Under the pieces are notes generated by a model, which did no database searches, was not told the origin of the DNA, and saw only the letters and a program-made list of their open reading frames with translations. Shown piece by piece: positions 35,335-44,883 of a DNA stretch of 64,000 nucleotides (position 1 is the first letter of the stretch; every line of letters begins with the position of its first letter). The stretch is from positions 1 through 64,000 of the forward strand of contig NZ_JAKIKS010000013.1 in assembly GCF_023284005.1 (NCBI RefSeq), read 5' to 3'. The stretch comes from Shewanella surugensis. Lineage in GTDB: Bacteria > Pseudomonadota > Gammaproteobacteria > Enterobacterales > Shewanellaceae. The position numbers were made by a program, and so were the translations under genes.

Positions 35335-36066
35335 ATGGATAAAGCCATTAAGGAGCATAGAGTGAAGGTATTAACCTATTTACTGTTCGGTTTGATGTCG
35401 CCTATTTTGTTCGCTGAGGGGTGGTATGTGCGTAAAACGACCCCTAAATTACCCGAGCCCAAAGGCGAAAGAGAAGGGGTTAGCGGCAGTGGAAATGCAC
35501 TTAGTTTACTTATTTTAGGCGACTCTGCAGCGGCGGGAGTGGGAGTAGCAAACCAATCTCAGGCATTAACGGGTCAAATAACACGCTTGTTAAGTGATAA
35601 AGTGACATTAACTTGGCGCTTATTGGCCCAGTCTGGTTATTCAACACAAGACTTACTCGCAGCGCTGAAAACACAGAATAAAGGACAATTTGATGTTGTC
35701 TTAATTTCTTTAGGCGTTAATGATGTGACAGACTTTATTCATGTCGAGACCTGGCTTAAACAACTGCAAGACTTACTTGATTTCTGTCGGCAAGAACTGT
35801 CGAGTCAACAAGTGTTGTTTTCTTTATTACCTCCTATGGGGGCATTTCCAGCATTGCCACAACCACTTGCTTGGGCATTGGGTTTACGCAGTCAGCAGTT
35901 TAATGATCAGCTCATAAAATGGTTAAACACGGAGTCAGATTGTCAGTTCATTAATATGGGTCAAGCATTAGACGCGGATAAAATGGCAAGCGATGGTTTT
36001 CATCCCGGAGAAGAGATTTATCGACATTGGGCCAAAATGGCGGTCAGAAAAATAAACATTATCTAA
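35335..36066 (+). CDS. SGNH/GDSL hydrolase (lysophospholipase/esterase-like)
   Basis: 243 residues: an N-terminal hydrophobic segment (about 12-27) acting as anchor or signal, then the SGNH fold with block I LLILGDSAAAGVG (nucleophile Ser), the block II glycine in QSGYSTQD, block III LGVND (Asn) and block V DGFHPG (Asp and His). These give an esterase or lipase triad. The ATG at 35335 has GGGG 7 nt upstream; a TTG at 35329 is too close to it. The stop overlaps the end of the convergent patatin gene by 8 bp. Confidence 0.85.
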   Translation: MDKAIKEHRVKVLTYLLFGLMSPILFAEGWYVRKTTPKLPEPKGEREGVSGSGNALSLLILGDSAAAGVGVANQSQALTGQITRLLSDKVTLTWRLLAQSGYSTQDLLAALKTQNKGQFDVVLISLGVNDVTDFIHVETWLKQLQDLLDFCRQELSSQQVLFSLLPPMGAFPALPQPLAWALGLRSQQFNDQLIKWLNTESDCQFINMGQALDADKMASDGFHPGEEIYRHWAKMAVRKINII

Positions 36067-37183
36067 TATTAAGAAAGTGTTTAACTTCATCAATTTGGCA
36101 CATGGTATCCTCGTATCCTAAACGGATCAGTGCATTACAATAATCTTTATCGAATAACAGATATGACACAATGCTTGAGTTAGATTGGCCAGTGATCCCC
36201 ATGAGTTTCATTAATATTTTAAAAGCGATGGGGATCGTATTAAAATATTTTTCAGCAATTTCACTTAAGTCTTCACTGGGTTTAATCACTAACGTGTCGA
36301 TATGTTTAAGGGGAATGGCACTGCGATAAGCTTTAGGGATGTTTGCGATGGTTTGATTGACTCTGAGTAGCCGCTCCAAGTCACTATTGAGGGTGTCAGA
36401 AAAAATAGTATCGAGTAAATGTCCTGCAATGGTTTCAACTTGTGGATAATTGGTAATGTCTTGTGGTCCATCTTTGTGAGGGCTTTCTAAATTTATCGCT
36501 ATTATACGGTTTGCGCCCAAATGAATAGGGCTGCTTAATGGCGCAAATTGATGTAAAGAACCATCGCCATAATAGGATTGCTTGATTTTAACAGAAGGAA
36601 AGATCAAGGGAATCGCTGCACTTGCGAGTAAATGATCACAGGTTAACCGCGTTCTTATACCGCAGCGACGAGCACGTTGCCAATTTTGCACACTGGTTTT
36701 CGCTTGAAAAAATGTTTCAGAAAATGAATTGTTATAACATGAAGTATCTAAGCTGATAGCGTTTAAGCTGCCGCCGTCAATATTTCTATCGATGCGTTCA
36801 AAGTCAATCAGTTGATTGAGTAAATGCCGCAGTGGCTCATTATTGAAGAGGCTAGCTGGATTAAGATTAGGGCCTTTAGATTGCATGCCTTTGAATGCCA
36901 TTTTGCTCAAATGGCCAAAAACACCTGGAATGGATGCGCTATAGACTTGCCCGATGGAAAGCTGTGACCAGACCCACTCTAATTTTCGGACACCTAAGTG
37001 AAAGCATGAGGCATAAGAGGCAATGCCGGTTGCATTTATTCCGCCTGCAGAGGTGCCACTTAATATTTTAAAAGGAATGCCGTGGCTTCTTGGATAAAAT
37101 TGCACAATTGCTTTTAATACACCTACTTGATAAGCCGCTCTAGCACCTCCACCGCCAAACACAAGGGCCGTTTTATCTGACAT
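36059..37183 (-). CDS. Patatin-like phospholipase
   Basis: 374 residues, cytoplasmic by sequence (no signal). Patatin features: oxyanion loop VFGGGGARAAYQVGVL, nucleophile elbow GTSAGGINATG (Ser about 46) and the catalytic Asp in YGDGSLHQFAPL. A C-terminal extension of about 100 residues is helical. The family hydrolyses acyl chains from lipids; some members are effectors or toxins, but the lack of a secretion signal and the housekeeping neighbours argue for lipid metabolism. The ATG at 37183 has GAGGA about 10 nt upstream. Its 3' end overlaps the SGNH gene convergently. Confidence 0.88.
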   Translation of the reverse strand: MSDKTALVFGGGGARAAYQVGVLKAIVQFYPRSHGIPFKILSGTSAGGINATGIASYASCFHLGVRKLEWVWSQLSIGQVYSASIPGVFGHLSKMAFKGMQSKGPNLNPASLFNNEPLRHLLNQLIDFERIDRNIDGGSLNAISLDTSCYNNSFSETFFQAKTSVQNWQRARRCGIRTRLTCDHLLASAAIPLIFPSVKIKQSYYGDGSLHQFAPLSSPIHLGANRIIAINLESPHKDGPQDITNYPQVETIAGHLLDTIFSDTLNSDLERLLRVNQTIANIPKAYRSAIPLKHIDTLVIKPSEDLSEIAEKYFNTIPIAFKILMKLMGITGQSNSSIVSYLLFDKDYCNALIRLGYEDTMCQIDEVKHFLNIR

Positions 37184-37328
37184 AGTCCAATCCTCATCGG
37201 AGAGTTAATGAAAGAGGTGAATCACTAAGCTAATATAGATAAGGTATTTGAGTTAGCTTAGATAGTAAGAGTATAGTCGTTTTAAGTGAATGTTTGATTA
37301 GGCGATATAAAAGAAAAATCGGGGAGGA

Positions 37329-37357
37329 AAGCCTTTAACCGAATGGGTTAAAGGCTT
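37329..37357 (-). terminator. Hairpin terminator after proS
   Basis: A 12-bp stem (AAGCCTTTAACC, 37329-37340, with 37346-37357) just beyond the proS stop. On the minus strand the tail is TTTCCTCC, a weak T-tract, so termination may be partial. Confidence 0.65.
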
Positions 37358-37372
37358 GTTTGACATCAGGGT

Positions 37373-39079
37373 TTAAGCAGATTGAATAAATTCTAGGATT
37401 TGCTCAAAGGGAATATCTTGTTTTTCGCCTGTACGGCGATTTTTGTATTCAAATACTCCGTTATCGATATTGCGATCGCCGATGACAATCACATGAGGTA
37501 TTCCGAGTAATTCCATATCAGCAAACATAACGCCAGGGCGCTCTTTACGATCATCAAACAGTACTTCAATACCCAATTCGTTGAGATCTTGGTAAAGTTT
37601 TTCAGCCATATCTTTCACGCGATGTGACTTATGCATGTTCATCGGTAAGATACCAACAGTGAAAGGGGCAATCGCTGCCGGCCAGATAATACCGCGATCA
37701 TCATGGTTTTGTTCAATGGCGGCGGCAACAATACGACTGACACCAACACCATAACAGCCCATTAATAACAGCTTAGATTTTCCATTTTCATCGAGTACGT
37801 TGGCGTGCATAGACTCTGAATAATGAGTGCCTAATTGGAAAATATGACCGACTTCAATACCCCGTAATAAGGCAATATTGCCTTGACCACAGGGGCTGGC
37901 TTCACCTTCAATAATATTACGTAAGTCAGCGGTTTGAGCTTGAGGTAAATCGCGCTCCCAATTGATCCCAATTAAGTGTTTATCGTCTTTGTTTGCACCG
38001 GCGGCAAAATCACTTAGGATATTGACACTGTGATCGATAACAATTGGCATGTTCAACTGAACAGGACCTAAAGAACCGGGCCCAGCACCGATTGTGGTCC
38101 GGATCTCAGCTTCTTCAGCAAAGGCTAGCGGGGCAAGTACAGCCTCTAATTTTTCAGCTTTAACTTCGTTAAGTTCATGATCGCCACGGATGAGTAAGGC
38201 GACAAGTGGCTCTGCTTCATTCGCCCCTTTGACAATAATGGTTTTAACGGTTTTTTCAATCGCGATATTGTGCTCTGAGACCAATTCGGCAATAGTCTTG
38301 GCATTGGGCGTATCGAGTTCAGTTAATGCGGCTGTTGGTGATTGTCTTTCTTCAGTCGGCATTGGTGCTTGGGCTTTTTCTATATTAGCCGCATAATCAC
38401 TTTCTGTTGAATAAGCGATTAAATCTTCACCGCTGTTTGCAAGAACATGAAATTCATGGGATAGGCTACCACCAATTGAACCCGTATCGGCGAGTACTGG
38501 ACGGAAAGAAAGATCCATACGCGATAAGATATTGGTGTAAGCAGTAAACATGGACTGATAAGTCTCATCCATGCTGTCTTGATCAAGATGGAAAGAATAA
38601 GCATCTTTCATTAAGAATTCACGTGAGCGCATGACACCAAAGCGAGGGCGAACTTCATCACGGAATTTAGTTTGGATTTGATATAAAGTTAATGGTAATT
38701 GCTTGTAAGAATTGACTTCTTTACGAACAATATCGGTAATGACTTCTTCATGAGTGGGGCCTAAGACAAAGTCGCGATTATGGCGATCTTGAAAACGTAA
38801 TAGCTCAGGACCAAACTTTTCCCAACGACCCGTTTCATTCCATAGATCGGCGGGTTGTACCATCGGCATAGAAATTTCGATAGCGCCCGCTTTATTCATT
38901 TCTTCTCGGACAATGGCTTCGACTTTACGCAGTACTTTGAGCCCAGTAGGTAACCAGCTATACAGGCCTGATGCATTTCTGCGGACCATGCCTGCACGTA
39001 ACATAAGTTGATGGCTGATGACTTCAGCATCTGCTGGGATTTCTTTTTGTGTAGATAGTAGGTACTTGCTAACTCGCAT
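37373..39079 (-). CDS. proS: Prolyl-tRNA synthetase
   Basis: Charges tRNA-Pro. 568 residues, class II bacterial type: motif 1 region and N-terminal [39 protein letters not shown], motif 2 around [21 protein letters not shown], an editing (INS) domain inserted at about 225-390, motif 3 [13 protein letters not shown] and the C-terminal anticodon-binding domain. The ATG at 39079 is chosen because its N terminus matches E. coli ProS; a longer reading from 39115 adds 12 unrelated residues. It is transcribed leftward towards the patatin gene, but a hairpin and 190 bp separate them. Confidence 0.96.
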   Translation of the reverse strand: MRVSKYLLSTQKEIPADAEVISHQLMLRAGMVRRNASGLYSWLPTGLKVLRKVEAIVREEMNKAGAIEISMPMVQPADLWNETGRWEKFGPELLRFQDRHNRDFVLGPTHEEVITDIVRKEVNSYKQLPLTLYQIQTKFRDEVRPRFGVMRSREFLMKDAYSFHLDQDSMDETYQSMFTAYTNILSRMDLSFRPVLADTGSIGGSLSHEFHVLANSGEDLIAYSTESDYAANIEKAQAPMPTEERQSPTAALTELDTPNAKTIAELVSEHNIAIEKTVKTIIVKGANEAEPLVALLIRGDHELNEVKAEKLEAVLAPLAFAEEAEIRTTIGAGPGSLGPVQLNMPIVIDHSVNILSDFAAGANKDDKHLIGINWERDLPQAQTADLRNIIEGEASPCGQGNIALLRGIEVGHIFQLGTHYSESMHANVLDENGKSKLLLMGCYGVGVSRIVAAAIEQNHDDRGIIWPAAIAPFTVGILPMNMHKSHRVKDMAEKLYQDLNELGIEVLFDDRKERPGVMFADMELLGIPHVIVIGDRNIDNGVFEYKNRRTGEKQDIPFEQILEFIQSA

Positions 39080-39210
39080 TACCGATGTCCATGTTAAAAT
39101 GTAATTAGGCGACATTTTATCACTTAGCCTGCTGATGTCACCAAATGAATATGGGATTATATAAAATATTCTTTGGGTGAGTTCAAAAGGGTGAGCCTTG
39201 AAAGAAGCCG

Positions 39211-39876
39211 CTATTGCGCTTTGTCTCGTCGATCACCTATTTTTTTCGCGGGGTTCCCTGCCATAATCGCATAAGGTGGCACATCTTTGGTCACAATGGC
39301 TCCCATACCAATAATGCTATGATCGCCAATATTAACCCCATCGACGATACCTGCTTGTGCGCCAATCCAGACGTCTTTTCCGATAATGATCCCCTTAGAG
39401 CTGACACTTTGTTGGTATATGGCTTGCTGCATACTCATCCCATGGTTAAAGGCATAAATAGTGACATGATTGGCAATGCGCGTTTGATCGCCAATATGTA
39501 TACCAGCGCGTCCGCCATCGAGAGAGCAACCATGATTGATGGCGACTTCACTGCCTAATGTGATAGGACCATGAAGAAAACTATCCGCGGCAATCATACA
39601 GCGATCGCCAATACTGATATCTCGACCCGGTTCAGCAAAGAGATGTGCTTGTGGAGCAATAAAGCAATGTTGGCCTATTTTGATGGTTTCAACGGCTTTT
39701 AAGTGTGACTGGATATGTTCTTGCCAGGGGAGTGCCCACTGTTTATGTTTGTCCTTGAGTGAGAAATAGAGCCAAGGCATATACGATAAACGCTGTTTGT
39801 GCTGGGTTTGATAATCCGGTTTTTGGATCGTCTTAAGGTTAAAGTTAAGTCTGGGTGTTGGCGGTATCGGCATCAT
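39211..39876 (-). CDS. Left-handed beta-helix acetyltransferase (maltose/galactoside O-acetyltransferase-like)
   Basis: 221 residues. The C-terminal two thirds is built of hexapeptide repeats ([70 protein letters not shown]) ending in [20 protein letters not shown], the Maa/LacA/NodL pattern. The likely catalytic His is in YAFNHG. The N-terminal 70 residues are not of the usual Mac domain and contain a [19 protein letters not shown] stretch. The acceptor is unknown. It lies between proS and trmO on the same strand, with 17 bp to trmO. Confidence 0.82.
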   Translation of the reverse strand: MMPIPPTPRLNFNLKTIQKPDYQTQHKQRLSYMPWLYFSLKDKHKQWALPWQEHIQSHLKAVETIKIGQHCFIAPQAHLFAEPGRDISIGDRCMIAADSFLHGPITLGSEVAINHGCSLDGGRAGIHIGDQTRIANHVTIYAFNHGMSMQQAIYQQSVSSKGIIIGKDVWIGAQAGIVDGVNIGDHSIIGMGAIVTKDVPPYAIMAGNPAKKIGDRRDKAQ

Positions 39877-39893
39877 TTCATTCCAATGACTAA

Positions 39894-40610
39894 TTAACAG
39901 GGTATTGTAGAGGGGATGATGTCTGTAACCAAAATACTGTCTTTTTTGATTTGCCAGAGAATGTCTAAATCATATAAAGCGACTTGATATAACTTAGGGT
40001 CCAATTTTGCTTTTTTATAAGCGGGTCTAGGATCTTGCGCTAATACTTCTTCAATTAAATGACGTAATTGTTTATATTCTTGATATTGAGTGAGTTGCTG
40101 TATCGCCGTGGTTGAAAAGGTCACCTCAACCGCTGTTGGAGGCTGTTGTGCTATTCCACCGATGGCATTTTCTATTGCATCAGAGAACGGAATATAAGGT
40201 TTGATATCTATAATGGGCGTCCCATCAAGTAAATCCATCCCCGAAATTTCAAGACAAATGTTACCTGATTGATTATGGATCCCATGCAGTTTGACGACAG
40301 ACTGTCCAATACCATTGGGCCTGAAAGTCGAACGCGTTGCAAAAACGCCTAATTTTTCATTTCCACCTAAACGAGGAGGCCTAACCGTGGGCTTCCATCC
40401 TTGAGCTAAATTCTCATGGAAACAAAAAAGTAGCCATAAATGAGAATATTGTTCGAGTCCTCGAACAGCATCAATTTGATTGTAAGGTTTTGCAAGTTCT
40501 ACAAAACCTTTTGCTGATTTAACTAAGCCTGGTTGTCGAGGGATCCCAAATTTTTGCTTATAAGGTGTACGGCAGTAAGCAACTGCTTCAATTTGATTGG
40601 TAAAATGCAT
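39894..40610 (-). CDS. trmO: tRNA (adenine37-N6)-methyltransferase TrmO (TsaA/YaeB)
   Basis: Adds the N6-methyl group of m6t6A37 in threonine tRNAs, using SAM. 238 residues: N-terminal beta-barrel with [39 protein letters not shown], the conserved [20 protein letters not shown] and STFRPNGIG, then [17 protein letters not shown] and a C-terminal domain with [15 protein letters not shown] 40610 matches where E. coli TrmO begins and lies beyond the rcsF stop; a longer reading from 40688 would overlap rcsF. The ribosome site is weak, so translation may be coupled to rcsF. Confidence 0.93.
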   Translation of the reverse strand: MHFTNQIEAVAYCRTPYKQKFGIPRQPGLVKSAKGFVELAKPYNQIDAVRGLEQYSHLWLLFCFHENLAQGWKPTVRPPRLGGNEKLGVFATRSTFRPNGIGQSVVKLHGIHNQSGNICLEISGMDLLDGTPIIDIKPYIPFSDAIENAIGGIAQQPPTAVEVTFSTTAIQQLTQYQEYKQLRHLIEEVLAQDPRPAYKKAKLDPKLYQVALYDLDILWQIKKDSILVTDIIPSTIPC

Positions 40611-40636
40611 GGGTATTTCAAACTCTATTATTTTGT

Positions 40637-41011
40637 CTATGTCGATGTTTTTATGGCTTGACCTATGCATAATGCACTGCTGAAACAACCTGGTGTTGGC
40701 TCTGTTATGAGTACGCAGTTTTTAACCATTAAGCCATTAGCATTTTTATCAGCGGCAGCCCGCCTCGCTTCGGTTCTAGCATCTGCAATCGTCACGGGCA
40801 CACCATTTTCTGTAGTTTGACATGCTTGCCCTTCGACTAAGCCCTTTATTTCATACTTGCCTAAAGGTTGCTTATTGGCTTCATAAACGGTGACCTCAGA
40901 AGGTTTAAAGTAATCTTCAATAGCATCACTATTGAGGTTGCTATTGAAGGTGTAATTACTGTTACAAGCGCTAAGAAGCAAAATAAGCGCAATTGACGTT
41001 ATTATTCTCAT
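40637..41011 (-). CDS. rcsF: Outer-membrane lipoprotein RcsF, envelope-stress sensor
   Basis: 124 residues. Signal peptide with lipobox LLLSAC (Cys16). The mature domain has four cysteines in the RcsF arrangement (GQACQTT, KNCVLI, PGCFSSALC), which form the two disulfides of the family, and the typical ADARTEARRAAADKNANGLM stretch. In enterics RcsF signals outer-membrane and LPS damage through IgaA to the Rcs phosphorelay; whether that relay exists here is not visible, and in Shewanella RcsF may act otherwise. Next to trmO. Confidence 0.88.
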   Translation of the reverse strand: MRIITSIALILLLSACNSNYTFNSNLNSDAIEDYFKPSEVTVYEANKQPLGKYEIKGLVEGQACQTTENGVPVTIADARTEARRAAADKNANGLMVKNCVLITEPTPGCFSSALCIGQAIKTST

Positions 41012-41104
41012 GTGGATAGGCCTATCGTCAAATGTTGAAGTGAAAAGTGATAATCTAAAATGCCTTGCTGATCCGAACTTACAGTCTCTTGTATGATTGA
41101 ACTG

Positions 41105-41130
41105 AAACTCAACGAAAAATTGAGTTTTTT
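41105..41130 (+). terminator. Terminator-like hairpin upstream of rcsF (plus strand)
   Basis: AAACTCAA (41105-41112) pairs with TTGAGTTT (41120-41127), followed by TTT, giving a T-run of six. No plus-strand gene ends here, so it may end a short RNA starting in 41012-41100 or be a chance structure. Confidence 0.45.
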
Positions 41131-41980
41131 GAAGATGTCTTTATTTTAGCGCTAAAAATGATTTTCAGAAAGCCGTAAATTAAAAAAGGTGTATGAAATG
41201 AGCATAAGAAAGAAATTATCTGTCTATTGAGTCATTTATTAAGGGACATTGAGAGGGCATAATCTATGATGATGCTTAGGTTATCAATATAAGTAAGCTT
41301 CATTACGTCGAGCCTATGAGTGACTGATAAAAGGTGGGTTTTATTTTACGTTTGCTTACAAAAAATAGATCTCATTTCGTTGGAATATGGAAAATAGCCA
41401 ATATAAAATGAAATGATTAGGTCAAGTTTTGGCATCTTCTATCTTTCGTTGTTCAAAGGTGTCTTTACTAACTCTTTTCAAATTAAACTGATTTAATTTT
41501 AAAACGTAGATAAATAATATAAATGAGAAATATTGCATTTTTAATGAAGGGCTTTTAGTGCATTAATGAAGAATATTTGGTTAATTCATTATACTTGTTA
41601 TGTAGAGTAAGGCAAATATTGTTAACGGGAGGACTCTCTTAAGTGAAGATTAATACACTTTAACTCTACATTAGTATTATTCGTAATATCACTCATTTTA
41701 TTATACGAATGAATAATAGACTAATCAATATTAAAATACTTGAAAGATTATATAGACGCCTTAATTAGTGAAGAGTTCAATTAATAAAAATTATATTTAT
41801 AATGTCAAAAATAGACAGTATAGAATGCGCGGAAAAGATAATCTATCAGAGAGTGCTTTAATTTTAATTCCAATAATTTTAGAATGTTAAGTGATTTTTT
41901 AAAAGTATAAACGCTAGAGGGACCGAGTAAAATGACTCAGAATAGTTTAGTTACTCAATGGATTAAGCATCCTATGTATA

Positions 41981-42009
41981 AAAAAAGCCCAGTCATTCTG
42001 GGCTTTTTT
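41981..42009. terminator. Terminator after hns
   Basis: AAAAAAGCCCAG (41981-41992) and CTGGGCTTTTTT (41998-42009) form a 12-bp stem with loop TCATT. T-tracts occur on both strands; the minus-strand gene hns stops 22 bp away. Confidence 0.92.
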
Positions 42010-42030
42010 ATTTAGAGAATAGCTTTCTTT

Positions 42031-42423
42031 TTAAATAAGGAAATCTTCCATCTTGCCACCATTGTCTAGTTTCGCTTTAAAAACAGTAGGCATACGACCT
42101 TGGCCTGTCCATGTTATTTCTTCACCGTCCACATTGATTTTATATTTGGCCGGGCGAGGAGCTCGTTTTTTCGGTGCCGATTTGATTGCTGCGCCGCCAA
42201 TATCATCGATTGATAATCCAACAGCTTCCATTTGCTTGCGGATTTCTTCAATTTTAGCATTGCGTTCAGCCATCGCTTCACTTTCTGCTTCAGCTTGAGA
42301 AGATTTTTCATCAATGACTTTCTCAAGTTTATCGGCAAGCTCTTGAAGCTGCTCTAAGGTCAATTCCTTTACTGCTGCTTTAAATCGACGTCCATGTGTT
42401 AATATATCTAGAAATTCGCTCAT
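42031..42423 (-). CDS. hns: Nucleoid-associated protein H-NS
   Basis: 130 residues: N-terminal oligomerisation domain (coiled coil, about 1-75, MSEFLDILTHGRRFKAAVKE and charged helices), a flexible linker with KSAPKKRAPRPAKY, and the C-terminal DNA-binding domain with the AT-hook-like TGQGRMP motif. It silences AT-rich, horizontally acquired DNA; the sugar cluster at the right end of the window is an obvious candidate target. ATG 42423 matches the family start; a reading from 42444 adds seven residues. Confidence 0.94.
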   Translation of the reverse strand: MSEFLDILTHGRRFKAAVKELTLEQLQELADKLEKVIDEKSSQAEAESEAMAERNAKIEEIRKQMEAVGLSIDDIGGAAIKSAPKKRAPRPAKYKINVDGEEITWTGQGRMPTVFKAKLDNGGKMEDFLI

Positions 42424-42790
42424 AGTTATTAAGATCCAATCCAATGTAGAAAGTTTTTATATTCAAGTACGAATAATAGAAACTATTTAGCTATGGATCA
42501 AATAAATATTGCAATAAATGAATATTATTTGGTTTTTAAATAAAAAAAATGCTTTTTTAATGTTTTTTTAACTAATTTGTTGCTGTTGTGTGGATATAAA
42601 TTAAACATAAATAAAAACGATCGTTTGAATCGAGTTGACGTTAACGTTAACAGCAAGTAAAGTGAGGTGTGACATTGATAGCCATTTAGTGGTGTGTGGC
42701 GTTCATTTATTCCAACCTAAGCGAGCTATATATTCAACTTATTTAGGTATATTTATTCAAACCATATTAAAGAGACGTAAAGGAAGCCTT
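42424..42790. other. Divergent intergenic region between hns and etfB
   Basis: About 370 bp. It has a 12-bp perfect palindrome AAACGATCGTTT (42615-42626) and a LiuR-like operator at 42635-42650. The hns side (42430-42600) is AT-rich. Confidence 0.5.
42635..42650 (+). promoter_or_regulatory. LiuR-like operator upstream of etfBA
   Basis: TTGACGTTAACGTTAA is a near-perfect palindrome with one mismatched pair. It resembles the reported LiuR (MerR-family) motif of gammaproteobacteria, which controls branched-chain amino-acid degradation genes including electron-transfer flavoprotein genes. Recalled from the literature, not searched. Confidence 0.5.
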
Positions 42791-43540
42791 ATGAAAGTAT
42801 TGGTACCAGTAAAACGTGTCGTCGATGCTAATGTGAAGGTCAGAGTTAACACTGACACCCACCAAGTCGATACCGCGAATTTAAAGATGGCGATAAACCC
42901 TTTTTGTGAAATTGCTGTAGAAGAAGCGGTTCGATTGAAGGAATCAGGCAAGGTTCAAGAGGTCGTCGTGGTCAGTATTGGTACTAAAGCTGTTCAAGAG
43001 CAGTTACGTACGGCATTAGCATTAGGTGCTGACAGAGCGATTCACGTAGAGACTAATGATGAGTTAGTGGCTCTTTCTATCGCAAAAATATTACATGCTG
43101 TTCAAGAAAAAGAGCAGGCAGAGTTGGTCATATTAGGTAAACAGTCGATTGATGGTGATAATAATCAAACGGGGCAAATGTTAGCCGCACTGGGTAATAT
43201 GCCACAAGCGACATTTGCGTCAGAAGTCGTGCTTGATGGGGGCTGTCTTACTGTGACGCGTGAAGTTGATGGTGGGTTGCAGACGTTAAAGTTATCGCTT
43301 CCAGCCGTGATCACTTCCGATCTTCGCCTAAATGAACCACGTTATGCCAAGCTACCTAATATTATGAAAGCGAAGCGTAAGCCATTAGAGGTCATTACTC
43401 CAGATTCTTTAGAGGTGAGATTAAAACAGCACCAGACTATTTTGAAAGTGGTGCCTCCAGCGCAGCGCAGCGGTGGTATTATTGTAAAATCGGTTGATGA
43501 ACTCATTGAAAAACTGAAAAATGAAGCGAAGGTGATCTAA
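42791..43540 (+). CDS. etfB: Electron transfer flavoprotein beta subunit
   Basis: Small subunit of the heterodimeric ETF that carries electrons from acyl-CoA dehydrogenases to ETF-quinone oxidoreductase. 249 residues, with [64 protein letters not shown] and [19 protein letters not shown], the ETF-beta signature. The start ATG 42791 has AAGGAAG 5 nt upstream. The stop overlaps the start of etfA by one base, showing translational coupling. The operon is probably controlled through the operator at 42635. Confidence 0.96.
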   Translation: MKVLVPVKRVVDANVKVRVNTDTHQVDTANLKMAINPFCEIAVEEAVRLKESGKVQEVVVVSIGTKAVQEQLRTALALGADRAIHVETNDELVALSIAKILHAVQEKEQAELVILGKQSIDGDNNQTGQMLAALGNMPQATFASEVVLDGGCLTVTREVDGGLQTLKLSLPAVITSDLRLNEPRYAKLPNIMKAKRKPLEVITPDSLEVRLKQHQTILKVVPPAQRSGGIIVKSVDELIEKLKNEAKVI

Positions 43541-44463
43541 TGGCCATTTTAATATTAGCAGAGCATGATAACGTCAGTTTGAAATTAGATACAGCAAAAG
43601 TGGTTGCTTGTGCTCAAGCGATTGGCAGTGAGTGTGATGTGTTGGTGATTGGATATGAATGCCGACAAGTTGCTGAAGAGGCGCAGAAGCTTACGGGTGT
43701 TAGACAAGTTATCTATCTTGATGCTGTTGAATATGCAAGTCATTTAGCTGAAAATATATCTGAATTAATGGTTGAACTTGCTGTTGATTATGAGCATGTT
43801 TTAGCCGCGGCCTCAAGTGTGGGGAAAGATGTCCTGCCTCGCGTTGCGGCTCTCTTGGGCGTGGCTCAAATATCAGAAGCCATTGAAGTCATTGCCGCTG
43901 ACACTTTTGTTCGACCTATTTATGCGGGTAATGCGCTAGCGACAGTACAGAGCCATGATAATAAAAAGGTGATCACAGTGAGGTCAAGTGCATTTGATGC
44001 TGTGGCAATGGATGGGAGTGCATCACTGCTCATTTTAGATAACATTATTGCCCCAAAAGTTGAATTTATTTCTCAACGGCTAACAGAGTCTGAACGTCCT
44101 GAACTCGGCAGTGCTGCAGTTATTGTTTCAGGTGGTCGAGGCATGGGGAGTGGGGAGAACTTCGCAATATTAGAACAACTTGCTGATAAGTTAGGTGGGG
44201 CAATAGGGGCTTCACGTGCAGCGGTTGATGCGGGTTTTGTGCCGAATGATCTACAAGTCGGGCAAACGGGGAAAATTGTCGCGCCAGATCTTTATATTGC
44301 GGTAGGCATTTCAGGCGCTATCCAACATCTTGCCGGTATGAAGGATTCAAAAGTGATTGTTGCGATCAATAAAGATCCTGAGGCACCTATTTTTCAAGTG
44401 GCTGATTATGGACTCGTTGCCGATTTATTTGAAGCTGTACCAGAGATGATTGCCTCCGTTTAA
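43540..44463 (+). CDS. etfA: Electron transfer flavoprotein alpha subunit
   Basis: Large subunit of ETF, holding most of the FAD site. 307 residues: N-terminal domain (about 1-185) and the FAD domain with [68 protein letters not shown] and [16 protein letters not shown]. All match the ETF-alpha pattern. It is read from the same mRNA as etfB with a one-base overlap. Confidence 0.97.
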   Translation: MAILILAEHDNVSLKLDTAKVVACAQAIGSECDVLVIGYECRQVAEEAQKLTGVRQVIYLDAVEYASHLAENISELMVELAVDYEHVLAAASSVGKDVLPRVAALLGVAQISEAIEVIAADTFVRPIYAGNALATVQSHDNKKVITVRSSAFDAVAMDGSASLLILDNIIAPKVEFISQRLTESERPELGSAAVIVSGGRGMGSGENFAILEQLADKLGGAIGASRAAVDAGFVPNDLQVGQTGKIVAPDLYIAVGISGAIQHLAGMKDSKVIVAINKDPEAPIFQVADYGLVADLFEAVPEMIASV

Positions 44464-44883
44464 AAAAGCTCAGGCAATAAATAAAATCAATACTTGCTTA
44501 TCATAATTGAACATTGTACTTTTACACGGCTACAAAATGTGACTAAGATCACGAAAAGTGGCAAAAGGCTCGCTCCCTTTCGCCGCTTGTGCTTTTATGT
44601 GGCGCGTGTCAATTTGCAGTGGGTTGTTGAGGTTAGTTAAGTCGCACTGAATTCAGAGCTAATGAAGAAGGTTTTCTTTCAGAATACTCACTCATATGTT
44701 GTTAGATATTGATAACATTATCGACAAGAGTACATTAGCTTTATTCACATAGTTTACTTATCAGGATGAGAAGTAAGTTCATATTGATTTAACGGATATG
44801 GCTATGATGTGCGACTAAGACAGGATAGGTGCTAAACCCCATCAGTTCAGTTGTCCTCCATTTGTATTTAGCGAAGAAGATAA
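44464..44883. other. Intergenic region upstream of the NhaC-type gene
   Basis: About 420 bp holding a good CRP-type site (44535-44556) and otherwise no recognised element. No terminator for etfA is evident. Confidence 0.45.
44535..44556. promoter_or_regulatory. CRP-type binding site
   Basis: AAATGTGA then 6 nt (CTAAGA) then TCACGAAA matches the CRP consensus TGTGA-N6-TCACA at nine of ten core positions. It lies about 330 bp before the antiporter gene and 70 bp after etfA, so its target is not certain. Confidence 0.6.

Larger units (their letters stand above)
41012..42030. other. Long AT-rich intergenic region between rcsF and hns
   Basis: About 1 kb with no convincing coding frame. It contains the rcsF promoter area, a terminator-like hairpin at 41105-41130 and the hns terminator at 41981. 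The central part (41,380-41,900) is very AT-rich with runs of TAATA/ATTAAT; it could bind H-NS itself, or be a remnant. A small RNA ending at 41130 is possible but unproven. Confidence 0.4.
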
